Assembly: GCA_025963775.1 (NCBI GenBank)
Contig: JAOQAD010000002.1
Coordinates: 1 to 64,000 of the forward strand
Reading direction: 5' to 3'
Length of the DNA stretch: 64,000 nucleotides
Source: Bacteroidota bacterium
Lineage (GTDB): Bacteria > Bacteroidota > Bacteroidia > 2-12-FULL-35-15
The position numbers were made by a program, and so were the translations under genes. Below are positions 15,485-24,305 of the stretch, one piece after another. Positions within the stretch are counted from its first letter, which is position 1, and the number at the start of each line of letters is the position of its first letter. The notes beneath the pieces were generated by a model that saw nothing but the letters and a program-made list of their open reading frames with translations, made no database searches and was not told where the DNA came from.

Positions 15485-17425
15485 CTATTCAACCTTTAGT
15501 TTTTTGTCAATTTCAGTGTTGATGATCTTTGCAAAATCCTCTATTGAGAAGCTTCCTAAGTCACCTTCGCCCTGTTTACGCACTGCAACCTGGCTTTCTG
15601 CCTCTTCCTTCTCTCCAACGATCAGCATATACGGTACTTTTTGCAATTCAGTATCACGTATTTTTTTACCGATCTTCTCATTCCGGTCGTCAACGAGCCC
15701 GCGAATATCGTAATTTTTTAGCAATTCTAAAACTTTTTTTGCGTAATCGTTATATTTTTCGCTGATCGGGAGGATGCAAACCTGCTCCGGTGTGAGCCAC
15801 AGCGGGAATTTTCCGGCGCAATGCTCTATTAAAACCGCAACAAACCGCTCCAGTGACCCAAATGGCGCCCTGTGGATCATTACCGGGCGGTGCTTCATGT
15901 TGTCGGAACCGGTGTATTCCAGCTCAAAGCGCTCCGGCAGGTTGTAATCCACCTGGATGGTGCCCAGCTGCCATTTGCGGCCCAGCGCATCTTTCACCAT
16001 GAAATCGAGCTTAGGGCCGTAAAATGCCGCTTCACCCAATTCAACCACTGTTTTTAAGCCTTTTTCCGCTGCCGATTCAATGATCGCCGCTTCGGCCAAA
16101 GCCCAGTTTTCATCAGTACCGATGTATTTTGATTTATTTTCCGGATCACGCAGGGAGATCTGTGCCGTAAAATCGTGGAAATCCAGTGCCCTGAACACAT
16201 ACAGCACGAGGTCGATCACCTTGCAGAACTCTTCCTTCACCTGGTCGGGACGGCAGAACAAATGCGCATCATCCTGTGTAAAGCCGCGTACCCGGGTCAA
16301 TCCGTGCAGCTCGCCCGCCATCTCATAACGGTACACTGTTCCGAATTCCGCGAAACGGAGCGGCAGGTCCTTGTAGGAGCGGGGAGAGGTTTTATAGATC
16401 TCACAGTGATGCGGGCAGTTCATCGGCTTCAGGAAAAATTCCTCGCCTTCATGCGGCGTTAAAATGGGCTGGAATGAATCCTTCCCGTATTTTTCATAGT
16501 GCCCGGAGGTCACGTATAATTTCTTGTTCCCGATGTGCGGCGTGATCACAGGCAAATAGCCGGCTTTCATCTGCGCCTTCTGGAGGAACTGCACCAAACG
16601 CTCGCGCAGCATGGCGCCTTTCGGAAGCCATAATGGTAAGCCCATTCCTACATTTTCGGAAAAGGCGAACAGTTCCAGCTCTTTTCCAAGCTTGCGGTGA
16701 TCACGTTTTTTAGCTTCTTCAAGCAGCAACAGGTAATCGGTAAGGTCTTTCTGCTTTGGAAAAGTAACAGCATACACACGTGTGAGCTGCTTGTTCTTTT
16801 CATCGCCGCGCCAGTATGCGCCTGCCACGTTCATGAGCTTTACAGCCTTAATGAAGCCTGTGTTCGGGATGTGCGGGCCACGGCAAAGATCCGTGAAATT
16901 CCCCTGCGAGTAGAATGTGATCTGCCCGTCTTCCAGGCCTTCCAGCAGGTCTAATTTATATTCGTCGCCTTTTTCCTTAAAGTAGGAAATTGCATCCGTC
17001 TTTGATATTTCCTTGCGTATATAAGCATTTCCCTGGCGGGCAAGCTCCAGCATTTTATCTTCCACCTTCTTGAAATCTTCCTGCGAAAAAGCTTTTCCGC
17101 CTAAATCAATATCGTAATAAAAGCCATTTTCGATGGCAGGCCCTATCCCGAATTTCGTTCCCGGGTACAGCGCTTCCAGGGCTTCCGCCATTAAGTGCGC
17201 GGAGGAATGCCACATGGTGGATTTTCCTTCTGCATCGTTCCATGTCAAAAGCACAAGCTTTGCGTCGCTGTTAATGGGGCGCGTGGCATCCCATACTTCG
17301 CCATTTACTTTTGCCGCTAAAACATTTCTTGCTAAACCTTCGGAGATCGAGAGCGCAACCTGGTGCGCAGTGGTTCCTTTTTCGTATTCACGGACGGAAC
17401 CGTCGGGTAGTGTAATTTTGATCAT
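15485..17425 (-). CDS. thrS: Threonyl-tRNA synthetase
   Basis: 646 residues: TGS domain ([20 protein letters not shown]), editing domain with [11 protein letters not shown], class II core with motif [14 protein letters not shown] and [41 protein letters not shown], and a C-terminal anticodon-binding domain ([33 protein letters not shown]). I start at the ATG 17425-17423, where the TGS domain begins; a 30-residue upstream extension lacks family support. First gene of the thrS-infC-rpmI-rplT operon with a consensus promoter about 60 bases upstream. Confidence 0.97.
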   Translation of the reverse strand: MIKITLPDGSVREYEKGTTAHQVALSISEGLARNVLAAKVNGEVWDATRPINSDAKLVLLTWNDAEGKSTMWHSSAHLMAEALEALYPGTKFGIGPAIENGFYYDIDLGGKAFSQEDFKKVEDKMLELARQGNAYIRKEISKTDAISYFKEKGDEYKLDLLEGLEDGQITFYSQGNFTDLCRGPHIPNTGFIKAVKLMNVAGAYWRGDEKNKQLTRVYAVTFPKQKDLTDYLLLLEEAKKRDHRKLGKELELFAFSENVGMGLPLWLPKGAMLRERLVQFLQKAQMKAGYLPVITPHIGNKKLYVTSGHYEKYGKDSFQPILTPHEGEEFFLKPMNCPHHCEIYKTSPRSYKDLPLRFAEFGTVYRYEMAGELHGLTRVRGFTQDDAHLFCRPDQVKEEFCKVIDLVLYVFRALDFHDFTAQISLRDPENKSKYIGTDENWALAEAAIIESAAEKGLKTVVELGEAAFYGPKLDFMVKDALGRKWQLGTIQVDYNLPERFELEYTGSDNMKHRPVMIHRAPFGSLERFVAVLIEHCAGKFPLWLTPEQVCILPISEKYNDYAKKVLELLKNYDIRGLVDDRNEKIGKKIRDTELQKVPYMLIVGEKEEAESQVAVRKQGEGDLGSFSIEDFAKIINTEIDKKLKVE

Positions 17426-17485
17426 CTTCTTTTTTTTGTCCAAACACCCAAACAAACGGGCGCAGGTAATTAGTAAATAAGGCTG

Positions 17486-17516
17486 CAAATATAGATTTAT
17501 TAGGGGAGATTGCAAA
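17486..17516 (-). promoter_or_regulatory. Promoter of the thrS operon (TTTG-N19-TATATTTG)
   Basis: Minus strand TTTG (17516-17513), exactly 19 bases, TATATTTG (17493-17486). A perfect match to the Bacteroidota -33/-7 consensus, about 60 bases before the thrS ATG. It also argues against the longer thrS ORF that would start at 17515, upstream of the -7 element. Confidence 0.8.
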
Positions 17517-17759
17517 CAATCGCCTTGCGATTAATTTAGCCACAGTTCTACAGGTCCGGGTAGCAATTCTGCCACAGCCTGCCGTAGTTAAACTCTGTAC
17601 CATCTTCCCTTAAAATTTCGTATTCAGTTTTCCGGCGATTCAAAATCTTCACTCAGCGATCATGTTCCCTTCGCAGTCCTTTTTATTTTTTAAAGCCTGT
17701 ATTTAAAGGCTTTCTGGAATATCATTTTCCTCTATCCTGTAAATCAACACTGAAACACA

Positions 17760-18101
17760 ATGAAAAGAACATACATGATCCTGTTATTACTGATCACAGC
17801 AATCGCAGGGAATTACGCGCAAGGGCCTGTAGTGCCCGATAACGGATCAAATACAGGCATTTCGATCCAGCAGGATCCGGAAAAGAAAATACTGAAGGTC
17901 ATTTATTCCTCTGAACTGCGATCAGACCTCAGCATTAAGATCAAAGATGAATCGGGGAAGGTGGTGTATTCTGAAAAGCTGCTGGATGAAAAATTCAAGC
18001 ACATAAGGTCACTGGATATCAGCAAATACAGCAAAGGGGTTTATATTGTTGAAGTGGATACACAAAGAGCGCAGGATATAGAAAGAATGCAGTTTAACTG
18101 A
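17760..18101 (+). CDS. Small secreted protein resembling a free-standing T9SS sorting-type domain
   Basis: 113 residues. Signal peptide MKRTYMILLLLITAIAGNYAQ, then a single beta-rich domain: ILKVIYSSELRSDLSIKIKD, GKVVYSEKLL, SLDISKYSKGVYIVEVDT. The order of strands and the KGVYIVEV motif are those of the por/T9SS C-terminal sorting domain, but no cargo precedes it and the usual final basic strand (KIIK-type) is replaced by RAQDIERMQFN. Could be a decayed cargo gene or a distinct soluble protein. Convergent with the neighbouring operon, whose last stop is 7 bases away. Confidence 0.65.
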   Translation: MKRTYMILLLLITAIAGNYAQGPVVPDNGSNTGISIQQDPEKKILKVIYSSELRSDLSIKIKDESGKVVYSEKLLDEKFKHIRSLDISKYSKGVYIVEVDTQRAQDIERMQFN

Positions 18102-18107
18102 TCCGCA

Positions 18108-18572
18108 TTATTTCTGCTTATAGGAAATAAGCATCACCATGCACTCATTCTTCGTCATGCCGTATTCGGCATTCTCACAGGTTGGAAACGTGTATTCCAC
18201 CGTGTAATTGCCGGGCTTCGCAAGGGCGAATTCGAAGAACTGGTCTTTTGCAGTAGTGGCTCCCAGCAGGTCGCTGCCTGGCTTGCCGTCCTTTTCTTCT
18301 TTGAATATGGAGATCTTCACTTCTTCAGTAAAGCCTGAATTGCAGAAATACAGCTTGTAATGCTGTTCTTTCAGGGCGGTGAACTGCACCTGTGCATGTT
18401 TCACCTTGTCATCCATCGTGAAATTAGTGAGTGTAAAACCATCGTACAGGTAGGTGGAATCGATCTCGAATTTTCCCTGCTCAACAATCTGTGAGACTTT
18501 GCACTGGGCATTGGCTGGCGCCTGTATGATCAGTAAGACCAGGGAAGAGAGAAAGTAAAGGAAATACTTCAT
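18108..18572 (-). CDS. Exported protein, paralog 3 of a tandem family of unknown function
   Basis: 154 residues from the ATG that begins the signal peptide (MKYFLYFLSSLVLLIIQAPANAQ). The mature part starts CKVSQIVEQGKFEI and ends MTKNECMVMLISYKQK. It shares with its two upstream neighbours a leading Cys-Lys, a central QFTAL...YKLYF.NSGF, a KPGNYTVEYTFP strand and a closing C-x-V/I-M-L-I-S-Y. The pair of conserved Cys may form a disulfide. The fold looks like a single beta-sandwich, by inference. An earlier ATG (18608) would overlap the previous gene and spoil the signal peptide. Confidence 0.7.
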   Translation of the reverse strand: MKYFLYFLSSLVLLIIQAPANAQCKVSQIVEQGKFEIDSTYLYDGFTLTNFTMDDKVKHAQVQFTALKEQHYKLYFCNSGFTEEVKISIFKEEKDGKPGSDLLGATTAKDQFFEFALAKPGNYTVEYTFPTCENAEYGMTKNECMVMLISYKQK

Positions 18573-18576
18573 CAGG

Positions 18577-19068
18577 CTAATCGGCTGCTCCTTTTTCAGT
18601 TTCAACATAGCTGATCAGCATAATGATGCAGCCCTGCTTTGTAACGCCGGGAGTGGAGCTTACAGGAACGGTATATTCTATGTAATAATTACCCGGTTTG
18701 GTAGGCTCGAAAGACCAGAAATTATTGTCGATGCCCTGGTCGCTGTCGTAAATTTTGTTGCGGTTCTTTTTGATCTTGTTGCTCTTGTCCCACACGTTGA
18801 CCTGTACAGGCTCTTCAAATCCGGAGGAAATAAAAACGATCTTGTATTTCATCCCGCGGAAAGCAGTGAACTGCACTTCCTGGGTAGTTTGCTTTGCGCC
18901 GAAAATAAATTCGTTTACCGTGTAGCTGTCGAATTTAAAAGGCTTGGTGATGTTGGCCTTCGAAGATTTCATGATCTGCTTGGCCTTGCATTGTGCAAAA
19001 GAAGAATGACCGGTGCATATAAATGCACCGATCATTACTAAAAGGATATAGTTGAATTTTCTGTACAT
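18577..19068 (-). CDS. Exported protein, paralog 2 of the tandem family
   Basis: 163 residues with a signal peptide (MYRKFNYILLVMIGAFICTG...SFAQ). Mature part CKAKQIMKSSK, PFKFDSYTVNEFIFG, EVQFTAFRGMKYKIVFISSGFEEPVQVNV (in parts), KPGNYYIEYTVPVSSTPGVTK and GCIIMLISY. Clearly related to the genes on both sides, most closely to paralog 1 through PFKYDS/PFKFDS and KPVQVNVY/EPVQVNVW. Only 4 bases separate it from paralog 3 and 3 bases from paralog 1, so the three are one transcript. Function unknown. Confidence 0.75.
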   Translation of the reverse strand: MYRKFNYILLVMIGAFICTGHSSFAQCKAKQIMKSSKANITKPFKFDSYTVNEFIFGAKQTTQEVQFTAFRGMKYKIVFISSGFEEPVQVNVWDKSNKIKKNRNKIYDSDQGIDNNFWSFEPTKPGNYYIEYTVPVSSTPGVTKQGCIIMLISYVETEKGAAD

Positions 19069-19071
19069 TTT

Positions 19072-19533
19072 TTATTTGTAACCCACCATGAACACCACGC
19101 AGCCACTTAGTTTCTGGTTGGTGCTGTCAGCCGGAACATCGTAATCAACATACAGCTTGCGTACGCGGGGAGCATCGAATACAATTTCGTTCTCTCCTGC
19201 TTTCAGATCCTTGCTGCTGTAAATAGCTTCACGTTTTTTTGATTCTTTATCCTTGGTGTATACATTCACCTGAACTGGTTTTGGCAGTGAGGATGTGTTG
19301 AATACAAGGCGGTATTTTTCCCCGATAAATACAGGCACTTCAATTTCCAGCTGCTGTGTTTTTTTCTGGAAGGTAACCTTTGTGAATTTCTGGCTGTCGT
19401 ATTTGAACGGCTCCATTTTTTTCTTACAGCTGGCGGTCAGTGTTTTTTTATCGCAGTTATCAGTGGTTTGAATGGTTGTAAATCCATAAACGAATATTAA
19501 ACCAAGTAAACCAGTATAAAATAGTTTTTTCAT
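19072..19533 (-). CDS. Exported protein, paralog 1 of the tandem family
   Basis: 153 residues; N-terminal hydrophobic segment MKKLFYTGLLGLIFVYGFTT. Mature part DNCDKKTLTASCKKKMEPFKYDS, LEIEVPVFIGEKYRLVFNTSSLPKPVQVNVY (in parts), LYVDYDVPADSTNQKLSGCVVFMVGYK. Same plan as paralogs 2 and 3, but with two Cys near the start and ending FMVGYK instead of MLISY. Lies about 35 bases downstream of the lipoprotein gene. Confidence 0.75.
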   Translation of the reverse strand: MKKLFYTGLLGLIFVYGFTTIQTTDNCDKKTLTASCKKKMEPFKYDSQKFTKVTFQKKTQQLEIEVPVFIGEKYRLVFNTSSLPKPVQVNVYTKDKESKKREAIYSSKDLKAGENEIVFDAPRVRKLYVDYDVPADSTNQKLSGCVVFMVGYK

Positions 19534-19567
19534 AATCTAACGTTTTTATTGTTTAACACGGGCTTGA

Positions 19568-20452
19568 TTATCCGTTAATGATTTTAGTTCTGATTGCTTC
19601 GATCTTGGTAGTAAGCGTGCTTACTTCATCATCTGTCAGCGACATTTCCTTTTCGGTATCCTCATTTGCTTCCGGGTGGTCTTTCACCGATGGCAATGAA
19701 TCATAAATATCCTTTACGCCCTGCAGGTCTGCGATCAACCCCCCGATGGCAGGATCTTTTTTCTCCTGTGCTTTCAGTGCATTTACAATACTTCCAAGAA
19801 TGGTCATTTGCTCAGCAAGCTTGCTGTTCAGTGATTTGTCCTTACCTTTTTCGTAAACCTTAGAGCCTACATACATGCTTTCCACCCATGCTCCTGCAAA
19901 TACGATGGAAGTAACCTGCTGCTGGTCATTCTCATCCAGGTACATGTCAGTTACCATCTGCAGCTCTGCAATAATGTAAGCAAGTGAATCTTCATTACCG
20001 ATATTTTTTTCGAAGCGCTTCGACAGGTTGCCCTGGTCGAACACAGAGCCCATACCTAAATTATCAGCCATCTGGCGGCATAATTTCATATAGTTCATGG
20101 CTTCCTGGTTCTGCTTGTTGAGCACAGTATAGGAAAGGTCAGCGCTGTAAACGCCGAGGTTCAGTGCTTTGCTGAGGTTGGTGCCGTATTTTGAAGGATC
20201 TTTCAGCGTGCTGGTGATCCCGTCCTTGTATTTTAATCCCGATTTTTTGAAGATCGAAGCGATCTGCAGTGGAGAAGGAAGCGAGTAGGAAACATCTTCT
20301 ACTTCGGCAGTAGGCTCAGGCGCTGCTGTTGTATCAGTACCGGCGGAAAGATTGTCGTCCTTTGGAGTTTCGCTGCCACATGATGCCAATAGCATCCCGG
20401 TAGCAATAAGCATTGCGCTTTTAAGCACAAATGATTTTTTGTTTACGAGCAT
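19568..20452 (-). CDS. Lipoprotein of unknown function, first gene of the paralog operon
   Basis: 294 residues. Signal ends in lipobox LLASC near residue 25, followed by an acidic/Thr-rich linker and then a mostly helical domain: ALNLGVYSADLSYTVLNKQNQEAM, RQMADNLGMGSVFD, LQMVTDMYLDENDQQQVTSIVFAGAWVESMY (in parts) and a charged C-terminal helix. I recall similar LGVYSADLSY lipoproteins as conserved unknowns in Bacteroidota, but not a function. It precedes three short exported paralogs and is probably displayed on an outer or inner membrane leaflet with them. Confidence 0.75.
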   Translation of the reverse strand: MLVNKKSFVLKSAMLIATGMLLASCGSETPKDDNLSAGTDTTAAPEPTAEVEDVSYSLPSPLQIASIFKKSGLKYKDGITSTLKDPSKYGTNLSKALNLGVYSADLSYTVLNKQNQEAMNYMKLCRQMADNLGMGSVFDQGNLSKRFEKNIGNEDSLAYIIAELQMVTDMYLDENDQQQVTSIVFAGAWVESMYVGSKVYEKGKDKSLNSKLAEQMTILGSIVNALKAQEKKDPAIGGLIADLQGVKDIYDSLPSVKDHPEANEDTEKEMSLTDDEVSTLTTKIEAIRTKIING

Positions 20453-20556
20453 TTGTTTCGATTAATAGAAGGTTAATAAAGATTGGTTTGAAAATTCAAG
20501 GGCTAAACTACAAAAAAATATTAAAGTACAAAATTTCAATTTTCGCGATCTCTTAC

Positions 20557-21825
20557 TTATTTGTTCAGGGAAAGCTGCTTCTTATTGATCACGCCGATCA
20601 CTTTTCCCCTGAACCTGCTGCCTGTAAAGGGCGTGTTGGAGGATTTCGACTGGATGTGCTTTTTTTCAAAGGTCCATTCCCTGTCAGGATCGAACAGTGT
20701 TATGTTTGCTACTTCACCTTCCCTGATCACAGCCTGCTTTAATTTCAGCACTGTGCGCGGGTTTGTGCTGAGCGCATCGATGAGCGTTTCCAGCTTCAGC
20801 CTTCCCCTGTTGGTGTTCAGGAGCCCGAAAGCGCTTTCCAGCCCGATCATTCCGTTCGAAGCATGGTCAAACTCCACATCCTTTGATTCGATGTCCTGCG
20901 GGCGGTGATCGCTCGTGATGGCGTCGATGGTGCCATCCGACAAGCCTTTGCGAAGCGCTTCTATATCATTCTTTGTGCGCAGCGGAGGGTTCAGTTTGTA
21001 GTTGCTGTCAAATCCCGAAAGCAAGGTATCATCCAGCGCAAGGTTGTATGCATTTGCCGAAGCCGTTATTTTCAGTCCTTTGGCTTTTGCTCCGCGGATC
21101 AGCTCAACGCCGCCCTGTGTGGACACATTGCTGATGTGCAGCGGAGCTGCAGTGTATTCGGCGAGGAAAATGTTGCGGCCGATCATCAGCTCTTCGGCGA
21201 GTGCCGGAATTCCTTTGAGGCCAAGCTTTGTGGAGCTTTCGCCTTCGTTCATCTGCCCGTCCTGCGAAATGCTTTTATCATCGCAGTGTGTCATCACCAG
21301 TCCATCGAAATTTTTAGAATACAGCAGTGCGCGCATCAGGATGCCGGCATTGGAGATCGTATTCTTATCGTCGGAGAAAGCGATGGCGCCTGCCTGCTGC
21401 ATATCGTACATTTCGGAAAGCTCCTTGCCTTCGCGGTTAACCGTCGTCGCTGCTATCGGGTACACATCCACGAGGCTGTTCTCGGTGTTGTTCCTGATGT
21501 ACTGCACCTGCGCTTTTGAATGGATCGGAGGGTCTGTTGCGGAAGTGATCGCAACGGCAGTAAATCCGCCGGCTGCAGCCGATCTCATCCCGGTCTGCAG
21601 GTCTTCCTTGTGCTCGTATCCCGGGTCGCAGAAGTTTACCTGCATGTCCATCCATCCTGCAGAAATATGAAGGTTCCCGGCCTCGATCACCTTTACGTTC
21701 TTATCAGTTGTGATCTTTGCGCGAATGGAAGTGATGATCCCGTTCTCGATCAGCACATCGGCTGTTTTCCCGTTGTGGGAGGAGTTGCTGTCGATGATGC
21801 GGGCTTGTTTGATGAGTATGTTCAT
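20557..21825 (-). CDS. Dihydroorotase-like amidohydrolase lacking the HxH metal motif
   Basis: 422 residues; whole-length similarity to class I dihydroorotase (PyrC). ATG chosen where the domain starts (MNILIKQARIIDSN). The first metal ligands, normally DxHxHFREPG, read DMQVNFCDPGYEHKED (Gln62 and Asn64 in place of the two His). Later ligands appear kept: SDDKN (Asp), THCDD (His), PLHISNVS (His), TSDHRP (Asp), but DHAPH has become DHRPQ and the usual TPHHL segment reads ANAYNLAL. It is probably inactive on its own or has another role, such as a scaffold for aspartate transcarbamoylase. No other pyrimidine gene is nearby. Confidence 0.85.
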   Translation of the reverse strand: MNILIKQARIIDSNSSHNGKTADVLIENGIITSIRAKITTDKNVKVIEAGNLHISAGWMDMQVNFCDPGYEHKEDLQTGMRSAAAGGFTAVAITSATDPPIHSKAQVQYIRNNTENSLVDVYPIAATTVNREGKELSEMYDMQQAGAIAFSDDKNTISNAGILMRALLYSKNFDGLVMTHCDDKSISQDGQMNEGESSTKLGLKGIPALAEELMIGRNIFLAEYTAAPLHISNVSTQGGVELIRGAKAKGLKITASANAYNLALDDTLLSGFDSNYKLNPPLRTKNDIEALRKGLSDGTIDAITSDHRPQDIESKDVEFDHASNGMIGLESAFGLLNTNRGRLKLETLIDALSTNPRTVLKLKQAVIREGEVANITLFDPDREWTFEKKHIQSKSSNTPFTGSRFRGKVIGVINKKQLSLNK

Positions 21826-21900
21826 GATACGTTGTTTTACCACAGATTCTCACAGATTTCAGCTGCCCTTTCGGCCGACTGATAAATGGATCAGAACAGA

Positions 21901-21984
21901 TTACATTGCCAAACGCTGTATTCCTTCCTTGAGATCGGTGGTGTTAAAGTTTATTAATAAGCCAATTTTTTTGTATTTGTCATC
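21901..21984 (-). pseudogene. 3' remnant of a GxxExxY-family gene
   Basis: Minus-strand frame reads DDKYKKIGLLINFNTTDLKE then GIQRLAM and stop (TAA at 21903-21901). The KIGLLINFN...LK(D/E)GI.R ending is what I know as the C-terminus of GxxExxY (PDDEXK-like) proteins. Nothing of the rest of the gene is present: the frame stops making sense upstream, where a GTCAT-type palindromic element (21979-22063) begins. CACAGATT words nearby (21841-21857) also resemble the flanks of such genes. Confidence 0.6.
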
Positions 21985-22063
21985 TCGAGCGTAGCCGGAA
22001 GATCTTGTTATTTATGATCTATTATCTCAATTAAAAAGATTCCTCCATTTCAGCCGGAATGAC
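21979..22063. repeat. REP-like element with GTCAT/ATGAC ends, 85 bp
   Basis: Starts GTCATCTCGAGCGTAGCCGG, AAGATCTT; ends AAAGATTCCTCCATTTCAGCCGGAATGAC when read in two parts. Inverted short ends, AT-rich centre. Lies across the broken end of the GxxExxY remnant. Confidence 0.65.
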
Positions 22064-22081
22064 AACGTAATCTGTGGTCAA

Positions 22082-24142
22082 TCATCCTTTCATAAATCGT
22101 AATAAAAGCACTTCAACCGCCAGGAAAAGTAAAGCTAAAATAAGGCAGAGCTTCCATAATTTTTTACCCTGGTCAAGCTCGGCAAGTGAATGCGTTAAAC
22201 TTTGTTCTGAAACATTTAATACGTTGAAGTTAAACAGGTTATTTTTGTTTATTTGATCTTTTAGTTCGTCTTCTGTAAAGCAGTTCAGGTCCGATTCAGT
22301 TCTGTTGAAATTGAAAGAGATCCCTGTAATGAGATCCTTGTCGGCATAGAGGTTATAATTGCCTGCATCCGTTACCTGCCCATGCGTCATAATTTCCGTC
22401 CTCGAGTCAATTACCTTGTGTTCGGGAATAATATCGAAAGTGCCTGTTGTGCTTTTGATGTGGTATACATTTTCACCGCTCAGCGCTTTGTCCGTTTCAA
22501 TCGATTCATCATTCCCGATGGTGTAGAAGAGCGGGCTTGATTGCAGGCTGTACATCGCGATCTTGTAGAGTGTAGGCACAAAGATCGCATGCTTTGCAAA
22601 ATTGCTGAAGTTGCTGCCCAGCCCGCCGGAGCAGAGGTAAAGCTTTCCTTTGCCGACAGGATATTTCGCAAGGAACACATCGCCGTTCTGCAGCTTCAGC
22701 AGGTATTCTTCCGCGCTGCGTGTTGTTTTTGAAAGCGCATAGTGGGAGCTTACTTTCGGAAGGTCGAGATTCGTGGCGCTGAATGTTTTCTTTTCAAACA
22801 CATCTTTGTAAATGTCGTGGTCGAGATTGATCTTATCCACCTTAGTGCCGGCGGTATCGTAGCGTTCAAAATAGTTTGCCCTTGCCAGCAGCGAAAACTC
22901 CTTGTAGCCGGCCAGGTCTGCATCGGTTGCAGGGAACACGAGCACGCTGCCGCCATTGTCCATAAAGCGTTTCAGCTCCTGCGACAGCCCCGAGGAGATG
23001 GTTTTTAATTCGTTCAGCACGATCAGGCTGTTCGCGGAAAGCGTGGAATAATCAAGCTGGTTGTCGGATACATTCTTTTGTACAAAAAGTGAATCGGCAC
23101 CGAAAAGCTTGTCCAGGTAAGGGCTTTCGGGAATTGTTCCTGCAGCGTTGATGCAAAGCACCGGGATGGTTTTCGCGACCTCGAAGCTGAAATAAAATTT
23201 ATCGTCGAAGGTCACAGGATAATCATTCAGCTCGATGCGGCAATTCTGCACACCTGCTTCGCGTGAAGCAAAGGAAAGCACCACTTCGGTTTCGCCGTTC
23301 TTCTCGGCATTGAAGCTGGCTGGCGTTTTCTGGATGTTGTTAATGAACAGCTTGATGGAATTGTTCTCCAGCTCTTTCTCCGAAACATTTTTTATTCTCA
23401 CATGCAGCTTTTCCACCTGGTTGAACTGGCGCACAGGCGTTTCAAACCAGCAGGTGTCGATGTACACATTGCTTTTTCCGGCTGCGGATAAAGGAAGCAG
23501 GTCCACAGTAATGCTGGTATCGTTCTTCAGCTGATCGAGGTTACTGACGCTTTTCTGAAAATCGGAAAGGATGAATGCTGTTTTGCTTTTGCTTCCGCTT
23601 TGCTGCAACACATCAAAAGCACGTGATGTGATCTCAGAGAGGCTTCGTGTAGCCGGGGAGATCTTTACTTCATCCAGCCATTCTGTAAATTCCTCTTTAT
23701 TCACCAGCCGCTGGTGCCTGCCTTCAAAATCATTGGTCAGCAGCTGGAAGCGGTCGCTCGGCTTGTAAGCGGCCACAATTTCCATGGCGCGCCTTTTTGC
23801 ATCCTCGAGCAGTGGGCCGCTTTTATTCACTGCGTCCATGCTGAAGGAATTGTCGATGAAAATACTGATGGCTTTATCGCCCGGGATCACTTTGCTGTTC
23901 TCAACAGGAATGAAGGGCTGTGCAAATGCAAGTACAAGAAAGCTGATGAAGAGGATACGGGCTGCTAAAACAAGAAGATGCTTCAACTTTGATTTAGCCT
24001 GTGTTTCCTGCTTCACTTCTTTTAAAAAGCGAACATTGCTGAAGTAAACGGTCTTGAATTTCCGGAAATTAAAAAGGTGAATGATGACAGGAATGGCGAT
24101 TGCCGAAAGTGCAAATAGGAATGCAGGGTAGGTAAAGCTCAT
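22082..24142 (-). CDS. BatA/VWA-like membrane protein
   Basis: 686 residues, ATG at 24142 (a TTG one codon earlier is not needed). N-terminus FTYPAFLFALSAIAIPVIIHLFNFRKFKTVYFSN (in parts) is the BatA membrane domain, followed by a second helix ARILFISFLVLAFAQPFIP. Then a von Willebrand A-like domain with the metal site start FIDNSFSMDA (DxSxS) near residue 90, a long periplasmic region with a GATase-like segment (LKRFMDNGGSVLVFPATD) and a C-terminal membrane helix LCLILALLFLAVEVLLLRF. Such proteins occur with aerotolerance (Bat) or DUF4159 clusters; here it pairs only with the dihydroorotase-like gene downstream. Confidence 0.85.
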   Translation of the reverse strand: MSFTYPAFLFALSAIAIPVIIHLFNFRKFKTVYFSNVRFLKEVKQETQAKSKLKHLLVLAARILFISFLVLAFAQPFIPVENSKVIPGDKAISIFIDNSFSMDAVNKSGPLLEDAKRRAMEIVAAYKPSDRFQLLTNDFEGRHQRLVNKEEFTEWLDEVKISPATRSLSEITSRAFDVLQQSGSKSKTAFILSDFQKSVSNLDQLKNDTSITVDLLPLSAAGKSNVYIDTCWFETPVRQFNQVEKLHVRIKNVSEKELENNSIKLFINNIQKTPASFNAEKNGETEVVLSFASREAGVQNCRIELNDYPVTFDDKFYFSFEVAKTIPVLCINAAGTIPESPYLDKLFGADSLFVQKNVSDNQLDYSTLSANSLIVLNELKTISSGLSQELKRFMDNGGSVLVFPATDADLAGYKEFSLLARANYFERYDTAGTKVDKINLDHDIYKDVFEKKTFSATNLDLPKVSSHYALSKTTRSAEEYLLKLQNGDVFLAKYPVGKGKLYLCSGGLGSNFSNFAKHAIFVPTLYKIAMYSLQSSPLFYTIGNDESIETDKALSGENVYHIKSTTGTFDIIPEHKVIDSRTEIMTHGQVTDAGNYNLYADKDLITGISFNFNRTESDLNCFTEDELKDQINKNNLFNFNVLNVSEQSLTHSLAELDQGKKLWKLCLILALLFLAVEVLLLRFMKG

Positions 24143-24305
24143 CAAAGGACAAATATACTATTTTTTTGAAAGGTCAGCCTTTAAATATTCCGGGAAGCCA
24201 ACAGGCCTTTCTGCTGGCATGTAAATTTAATTGTCAACTGGATGTTCTGAGAAAAACAAGCATTTCAAAGAACACAATTAATATTCTATTCCAAAACATA
24301 AAAAA

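Noticed and set aside
17426..17515. 30-residue N-terminal extension of ThrS
   Set aside because: It would begin upstream of the consensus -7 element and lacks family similarity; the TGS domain starts at the ATG 17425.
20905..21519. Plus-strand open frame (204 residues) opposite the dihydroorotase-like gene, also a 222-residue frame at 21002-21670
   Set aside because: Both are antisense shadows of a clear amidohydrolase-family gene; composition is Cys/Arg/His-rich and unlike neighbouring proteins.
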